A stretch of DNA of 64,000 bases, from contig NZ_KI421507.1 of NCBI RefSeq assembly GCF_000473205.1, positions 175,074-239,073 of the forward strand, written 5' to 3'. The number at the start of each line of letters is the position of its first letter. The stretch's first letter is position 1. The notes under the pieces are model-generated. The model made no database searches. It was given only the letters and a program-made list of their open reading frames with translations, and was not told where the DNA came from. Both the position numbers and the translations under genes were made by a program. This DNA comes from Pseudophaeobacter arcticus DSM 23566 (GTDB lineage Bacteria > Pseudomonadota > Alphaproteobacteria > Rhodobacterales > Rhodobacteraceae). Below are positions 59,063-64,000 of this stretch, piece after piece.

Positions 59063-62000
59063 ATGGGGAACTCTTTTTGCTGCAGCCAAAGTTGGAGCTC
59101 TCCCATAGAACCGTCTCTGTTTCGTTTTATCTGGAAATATTCCAAACGCGACCAAGTGATCCTGCTGATGGTCACCGCCTGTCTGTTCCCGCTGTTATAT
59201 CTCACGCTGGAACTGCCTAAACGGATCATCAATGACGCCATCGGGGCGCAGAGTGACCGTATCGAGCTGCTTGGCTACTCGATTGAAAAACTCGATTACC
59301 TGTGGATACTCTGTGCCGGCTTCCTGATTGCCGTGCTGCTGCACGGGTTGCTGAAAATGCGCATCAATACCATGAAGGGCGTGTTGGCTGAGCGCATGTT
59401 GCGGCGTTTCCGCTACAAGCTGATCGCCCGGGTTCTGCGCTTTCCGCAGCCCTATTTTGAACGGGTAAGCCAGGGTGAGCTGGTGTCGATGATTACCTCT
59501 GAAAGCGAGCCAATGGGGGGCTTGATGGGGGATGCGGTCAGCCAGCCTGTGTTGCAGGCCGGGCAGATGATGACCATCCTGTTCTTCCTTTTCACCCAGA
59601 GCCCCTGGTTTGGGTTGGCTGCGGTGGCACTGATTCCTTTGCAGGGCTGGCTGATCCCGATGCTGCAACGCCAGATCAACCTGCTGAACAAGACCCGTAT
59701 CCATCAGGTGCGGGCGCTTGCCTCTGAGATCGGCGAAAGTGCTGCGGGCGCTGCGACCCTGCGCCTCAATGGTGGCTGGCGCTACCGGATGGCGGCGATC
59801 ACCGATCGGCTGGGGCGCCTGTATGACATTCGCTTTCTGATCTATCAGAAAAAATTCTTCATGAAGTTCCTCAACAACTTCATCACCAATTTGACGCCTT
59901 TCTTTTTTTATTCGGTGGGCGGGTATCTGGTGCTGCAGGGCGAGGTCTCTCTTGGGGCGCTGGTGGCCGCGCTGGCGGCCTACAAAGATCTTGCCTCACC
60001 CTGGAAAGAGCTGTTGGCCTATTACAACCAGACACAGGACATGGGCCTGCGCTGGGATGTGATCCTGGAACGGTTTGCACCTGCGGGTATGGTACGCGAA
60101 GAGCTGATGTCCGGCGAGCCGGAGGAGCTTGTACATCTCAATGGCGATGTCACGCTCAATGGGGTCAATGTGCGGGATGCGGATGGTAATCTGGTGCTGG
60201 AAGACCTGAACGCAACCCTGCCTGCAGGGCGGGTCATTGGTATTGCGGCCCCCTCGGAAGAGGACAGGCGGGCGATGGCCGAGGTGCTGACCCGCGAAGT
60301 TTTACCCGCTGCCGGGCAGGTGATGATCGCAGGTCGAGATCTGCGTGATCTGCATCAGGCGGTGCTGGCGTTGCGCATCGGTCATGTGACGTCGCGGCCG
60401 GTGCTGTTTCAGGGCTCATTTGGCGATAATGTGATGATGCCGATCCGCCAGCGCCCCAAGGGGAGCACACAGGATCCCGAACGGTTTCGCGCCGCACAGC
60501 TTGCGGGCAATAGTGCGGATCCCTTTGATGCTCCCTGGCTGGACCCGGAGTTGGTTGGCTTTGCAACCGAGCATGATCTGCGCGACTGGTGGGTTCAGCT
60601 TCTGGCGGGGATTGGCACGGACAGCGCGCTGTTTCGCCGGGGGATGGAGCAGCGTTTTGACTCCAAGCAACACCCGCGTCTGGCGCAAATGCTGGTTGAT
60701 CTGCGTCCCAAGGTGCGTGCGGCTGTTGCCAAATCGGAGCTGGGCGGACAGGTGCATGGTTTGGCCCCGGATGCCTATAATCCGGCGCTGCCCGTGGTTG
60801 AAAACCTGCTCTACGCGACGCTGAGCGAGCCTATCTCCGAGGCAGTGCTGAGCCAGCACGTAGATTTCCTCCATCGGTTGCGGGAATTGAAACTGGTCGA
60901 TGATCTGGTAGCCCTGACACAGGATGTCGTGGACATCCTGCGGCAGATTTTTGGCATGGATGGCACGGATCACCCATTGTTTCGCAAGTTGGGACTTGAT
61001 CCCAAAGCCTATGAACGGGCCTCGGCCCTGGTTGACAAAACCCGCAGCAAAGGCCCCGAGGCACTGGAGCACGACGAGCTGGCGCAATTGATGATCGTGC
61101 CCTTCAGTATTTCGGCGGAACAGATCGGCCCGGCCTTCACGGATGAAATGAAGGCGCGGATTCTTGCCTTTCGCAAAAGCCACGCGGATGAGCTGTTGGG
61201 AACCCTGTCTGATGTCTTTGTGCGGCTGGACGAGACGAGCTTTGCCCCTGGGCTGACGGTGCTTGAAAACGCGCTATTTGGCAAGATTTCCGACAGCTCC
61301 GGGGCCCGTGGGGATGAGTTGCGGCGGCTGGTCTCGCAGGTTCTGGTCGAAAACGGCGCCCGTGATATGGTGGTCGAGCTGATCTTTGACCTGCCCATTG
61401 CACTGGGCGGGCAGGGGCTGCCGTCCAGCTATGCAGAGCCCCTGGCCTTTGCCAGGGCCACGATCAAGCGACCGGATATCCTGCTTCTGGATGGGGCTTT
61501 CTCAAGCTACGATCTGGACACCCGGATTGCGGTTCATAAGAACCTGCGCCGCCTCTTGCCCAATACCACGCTTGTTTATCTTGAGGCGGCGTTTGAACGG
61601 GCGGATGTGTTTGATGTCTTTTATGAACTGCGCCAGGGCAGATTGGTCAGTGATGACTCACAACAGCAAGTGGTCGAAGATAGCGCTGCCAGTCAGGATC
61701 TGGCGCGCAAGCTGCGGGCATTGGAAGAGACCGAACTGTTTTCGGGATTAAATCGGCGGCAGCTGCGGTTGCTGGCCTTTGGGGCGCGCTGGTATTCAGC
61801 CGAGGCCGGAGATGCGGTTTTCCTGAAGGATGATGTTGCCAGCGATGGTGTCTATATGATTACCGAGGGCAAGGCCGGACTGTTCCTGCCACAAGAGGGG
61901 CAGGCGGATCGCAAGATCACCACGGTTGGGCCAGGCAAGCTGGTGGGGGAGCTGGGTCTCATCCGCAAAGAACCCCGGGCGCTGAGCATGATTGCTGAGA

Positions 62001-62113
62001 CCGAACTAACCTGTTTGCGGATTGGTGAAGAAGAATTCCTGGCCGTGGTCGAAAACGATGCCAATACCGCCTTTAAGCTGTTGCAGGTGGTCTCCGGCTA
62101 CGTTGGAAATTGA
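59063..62113 (+). CDS. ABC-exporter-like protein with degenerate ATPase and C-terminal cyclic-nucleotide-binding domain
   Basis: 1,016 residues from the chosen ATG (a GTG 22 codons earlier is possible). An exporter-type membrane domain (about 30-330: RFIWKYSKRDQVILLMVTAC, QGELVSMITSESEPMGGLMG) leads into an unusually long nucleotide-binding region (about 355-880). The P-loop reads GIAAPSEEDRRAM with no Lys, the signature is LGGQGLPSSYAEPLAFARA, Walker B is ILLLDGAFSSYD (Gly for Glu), and the switch-His position reads VYLEAAFERAD. Two more ABC-like segments, LPVVENLLYATL and LTVLENALFGKI, lie inside a large insertion. The final about 120 residues form a cNMP-binding domain (SDGVYMITEGKAGLFLP, GPGKLVGELGLIRKEPRALS). 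Confidence 0.85.
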   Translation: MGNSFCCSQSWSSPIEPSLFRFIWKYSKRDQVILLMVTACLFPLLYLTLELPKRIINDAIGAQSDRIELLGYSIEKLDYLWILCAGFLIAVLLHGLLKMRINTMKGVLAERMLRRFRYKLIARVLRFPQPYFERVSQGELVSMITSESEPMGGLMGDAVSQPVLQAGQMMTILFFLFTQSPWFGLAAVALIPLQGWLIPMLQRQINLLNKTRIHQVRALASEIGESAAGAATLRLNGGWRYRMAAITDRLGRLYDIRFLIYQKKFFMKFLNNFITNLTPFFFYSVGGYLVLQGEVSLGALVAALAAYKDLASPWKELLAYYNQTQDMGLRWDVILERFAPAGMVREELMSGEPEELVHLNGDVTLNGVNVRDADGNLVLEDLNATLPAGRVIGIAAPSEEDRRAMAEVLTREVLPAAGQVMIAGRDLRDLHQAVLALRIGHVTSRPVLFQGSFGDNVMMPIRQRPKGSTQDPERFRAAQLAGNSADPFDAPWLDPELVGFATEHDLRDWWVQLLAGIGTDSALFRRGMEQRFDSKQHPRLAQMLVDLRPKVRAAVAKSELGGQVHGLAPDAYNPALPVVENLLYATLSEPISEAVLSQHVDFLHRLRELKLVDDLVALTQDVVDILRQIFGMDGTDHPLFRKLGLDPKAYERASALVDKTRSKGPEALEHDELAQLMIVPFSISAEQIGPAFTDEMKARILAFRKSHADELLGTLSDVFVRLDETSFAPGLTVLENALFGKISDSSGARGDELRRLVSQVLVENGARDMVVELIFDLPIALGGQGLPSSYAEPLAFARATIKRPDILLLDGAFSSYDLDTRIAVHKNLRRLLPNTTLVYLEAAFERADVFDVFYELRQGRLVSDDSQQQVVEDSAASQDLARKLRALEETELFSGLNRRQLRLLAFGARWYSAEAGDAVFLKDDVASDGVYMITEGKAGLFLPQEGQADRKITTVGPGKLVGELGLIRKEPRALSMIAETELTCLRIGEEEFLAVVENDANTAFKLLQVVSGYVGN

Positions 62114-62246
62114 GCAGCCGGGGCGCCTCACCGCGCCCCGATAGCGCCATAGAACTGGCGGCGCACACGAGACGTCAGGAAACCGCGATTAGCCAAGGGA
62201 TCAGGGCGGTCTTCTGGGCGGTCTGTGGCAACAAAACGCCCACAGT

Positions 62247-62288
62247 CAATGGAGATCGGACAGTGGAGATTGGACAGTGGAGATCTGG
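62247..62288. repeat. Three tandem 14-bp units at a convergent 3' end
   Basis: CAATGGAGATCGGA, CAGTGGAGATTGGA and CAGTGGAGATCTGG follow each other without gaps between the convergent ABC/cNMP gene and the ArsR-type gene. Confidence 0.8.
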
Positions 62289-62309
62289 CAGGGGTCCGCT
62301 GGGGCGGGG

Positions 62310-62735
62310 TTAGCTGGGGCTGCAGAACTGACGGTAGAGCAGGGCAATGATCTCTTCGGTATTTCGGTTCTTGAGCGAGTAGTAAATGGTTTTCCCCTCG
62401 CGGCGGGTTTGCACCAGCCCCTCGTCGCGTAGCCGCGCCAGCATCTGGCTGACAGCGGCCTGACGCATATCCAGCAGGGCCTCCAGCGCGCCGACGGATT
62501 TTTCTCCGGTACCGAGATGACAGAGAATCATCAGCCGCCCCTCATGGGCCAGCGTCTTGAGAAAACCTGCCGCTTCGGCGGCGCGCTCTGCCATATCAAT
62601 GGGTGTTTCCGGATGTATCCCTGTCTCTACCGCCTCTGTTGAGGGGGCTATTTCAAGAGTAGGCTCTGGGGTCTGAAGGGTCACGTATCCAACATCCTGC
62701 GGTGATTGATGATCGTATATTGCCCTATTTTCCAT
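62310..62735 (-). CDS. ArsR-type winged-helix regulator
   Basis: A 141-residue regulator. The DNA-binding part (about 55-141) has FLKTLAHEGRLMILCHLGTG, ALEALLDMRQAAVSQMLARL and RDEGLVQTRREGKTIYYSL, the SmtB/ArsR winged helix. A Cys in MILCHL is the position used by some ArsR members; no classic CxC metal motif is present, so it may sense redox, sulfide or another signal. The first about 50 residues (acidic and Thr/Pro-rich) are atypical. The ATG at 62735 is chosen; the frame beyond it overlaps the dehydratase gene. Confidence 0.87.
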   Translation of the reverse strand: MENRAIYDHQSPQDVGYVTLQTPEPTLEIAPSTEAVETGIHPETPIDMAERAAEAAGFLKTLAHEGRLMILCHLGTGEKSVGALEALLDMRQAAVSQMLARLRDEGLVQTRREGKTIYYSLKNRNTEEIIALLYRQFCSPS

Positions 62736-62772
62736 GGGGAAGTCACCCCCTGCAATGACACCTGTCCTGCCC

Positions 62773-64000
62773 TCAGGTTTCAAGCGGGGGAGCACCGCCG
62801 GCAAAACTGTTGCCATGCTGATAATCGCAGGGCTCCTCGCGCATGTTGAGATGCAGATCAGAGCCCACAAAGGGGTGCGCACGGGCGAGGACCTCATCGA
62901 CCTGAATGCCAAGCCCCGGTGTTTCCGGCACGGTGATGAACCCGTCCTCGACCCGGATAGAACCCCGGATCAGCGCGTCATGAAACGGCGTTTCAATGCA
63001 TTCTGCCATCAGGATATTCGGGATTGAGGCGGCGAGTTGGATATTGGCGGCCCATTCTACCGGTCCAGCATAGAGATGTGGCGCCATCTGCGCGTTAAAC
63101 ACCTCGGCCAGGGCCGCAACCTTTTTCATCTCCCAGATACCGCCAGCCCGGCCCAGGGCTGGTTGCAGAATTTCGGCAGCCCCCGCGCGCAAGACGGCGG
63201 CAAATTCGGATTTGGTGGTCAATCGCTCCCCGGTGGCAACAGGAATTCGCACAGTGCGGGCAACGCGGGCCATGTCTTCGATATTATCGGGTGGGGTTGG
63301 CTCTTCGAACCAGAGCGGCGCATAGGGCTCTAGCGCCTGGCCCAGGCGGATTGCGCCGCCGGTGCTGAACTGCCCATGGGTGCCAAACAGCAAATCCGCC
63401 TTGTCGCCCACCGCGCCACGGATGGCCTTGCAGAAGGCCACGGACAGCGCAATATCCTGCATGGCAGGCATATGCCCGCCGCGCATGGTATAGGGGCCTG
63501 CCGGGTCGAACTTGATGGCGGTATAGCCCTGGCGCACCATCTCGGCAGCGGATTCGGCGGCCAGGTCGGGGGAGGTCCAGAATTCGGTGATGTCGTGATG
63601 CGCCAGAGGATAGAGATAGGTATAGGCGCGGATGCGATCATTCATCCGCCCACCGATGAGCGCATGCACGGGCCGGTCACGGTCTTTGCCCAGGATATCC
63701 CAACAGGCGATCTCCAGCCCCGAAAAGGCGCCCATCACCGTCAGATCGGGGCGCTGGGTAAAGCCCGAAGAATAGACCCGGCGGAACATCAGCTCAATGT
63801 TTTCCGGGTTTTCCCCTGCCATATGGCGCTGAAACACATCTTGGATCACCGGCTTCATGGCCTCGGGACCAATGGATGATGCGTAACATTCGCCCCATCC
63901 GGTGACGCCGGTATCGGTGGTCACCTTGACCAAAATCCAATACCGCCCGCCCCAGCCAGGAGCAGGCGGGGCGGTGACGATGATCTCAAGATCTTGCAGT
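62773..64000 (-). CDS. Mandelate racemase/muconate lactonizing enzyme family dehydratase (5'-truncated by window edge)
   Basis: A protein of the enolase superfamily; about 409 residues are in the window and the frame stays open through its right edge (reading DLEIIVTAPPAPGWGGRYWI before GVTGWGECYASS). So the true start is a few codons outside. The internal reading frame start at a TTG (63933) is not used. Landmarks are AIKFDPAGPYTMRGG (Lys of the KxD type), LLFGTHGQFSTGGAIRLGQA, LWFEEPTPPDNIEDMARVAR and PVATGERLTTKSEF, followed by QPALGRAGGIWEMKKVAAL and the C-terminal His region MAPHLYAG. It resembles sugar-acid dehydratases such as D-galactonate dehydratase; the sugar is not certain. Confidence 0.9.
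   Translation of the reverse strand, partial: LQDLEIIVTAPPAPGWGGRYWILVKVTTDTGVTGWGECYASSIGPEAMKPVIQDVFQRHMAGENPENIELMFRRVYSSGFTQRPDLTVMGAFSGLEIACWDILGKDRDRPVHALIGGRMNDRIRAYTYLYPLAHHDITEFWTSPDLAAESAAEMVRQGYTAIKFDPAGPYTMRGGHMPAMQDIALSVAFCKAIRGAVGDKADLLFGTHGQFSTGGAIRLGQALEPYAPLWFEEPTPPDNIEDMARVARTVRIPVATGERLTTKSEFAAVLRAGAAEILQPALGRAGGIWEMKKVAALAEVFNAQMAPHLYAGPVEWAANIQLAASIPNILMAECIETPFHDALIRGSIRVEDGFITVPETPGLGIQVDEVLARAHPFVGSDLHLNMREEPCDYQHGNSFAGGAPPLET

Overview
The window looks like chromosomal DNA from a marine alphaproteobacterium of the Rhodobacteraceae (Roseobacter group, near Phaeobacter, Leisingera or Ruegeria). This is inferred from the GC-rich coding style, the dense operons with ATGA overlaps, a DUF1127 protein, a Rhodobacter-style hemin locus with a TGA-N9-TCA (iron-rhodo) box, and the close resemblance of the proteins to roseobacter families. 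No rRNA, tRNA, CRISPR array, insertion sequence or prophage was found.

Layout. 0-7 kb: a chemotaxis receptor, a DUF1127 protein, and a five-gene membrane cluster (two zinc-ribbon DUF4178 proteins, a 52-aa peptide, DUF350, and a membrane-anchored spermidine-synthase-like enzyme). 6.6-16 kb: a complete heme acquisition island. hmuSTUV runs leftwards; the TonB-dependent receptor, a small secreted protein, exbB, two exbD genes and tonB run rightwards from a shared control region. 16-20 kb: a CaiB/BaiF CoA-transferase, a helix-turn-helix regulator and a CocE/NonD hydrolase. 20-24 kb: nadABC for de novo NAD synthesis. 24-26.4 kb: a tungstate ABC transporter (tupBCA) ending in a textbook terminator. 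26.4-35.2 kb: a carbon-phosphorus lyase locus (phnF, phnGHIJKLN, a reverse-strand DUF1045 2H-type phosphoesterase, phnM, a calcineurin-like phosphoesterase) that carries no phnP.

35.2-41.8 kb: a seven-gene leftward operon (four glycosyltransferases, a histidine phosphatase, a deacetylase-like protein, a small methyltransferase-like protein) in which every junction is a 4-nt overlap. It probably builds an uncharacterised surface glycan or glycoconjugate. 42-44.5 kb: a large MscS-type channel. 44.7-51.9 kb: a yejFABE oligopeptide transporter operon ending in a CoA-transferase that appears circularly permuted. 52-54.2 kb: a paralogue of the glycan-operon methyltransferase, a glutathione S-transferase and a TetR regulator. 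54.4-58.5 kb: a fused indolepyruvate ferredoxin oxidoreductase, divergent from an Lrp/AsnC regulator. 58.5-64 kb: a DUF3307 membrane protein, a 1,016-aa ABC-exporter-like protein whose ATPase motifs are degenerate and which ends in a cyclic-nucleotide-binding domain, an ArsR-type regulator, and an enolase-superfamily dehydratase cut by the right edge.

The most interesting items are the pseudo-ATPase ABC/cNMP-domain protein, the seven-gene glycan operon with its paralogous methyltransferase elsewhere, the two candidate cyclic phosphodiesterases in a phn locus without phnP, the permuted CoA-transferase in the peptide-uptake operon, and a series of palindromes and 13-16-bp tandem repeats at gene ends. 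Functions are assigned from motif and family recognition by eye; no database search was run.
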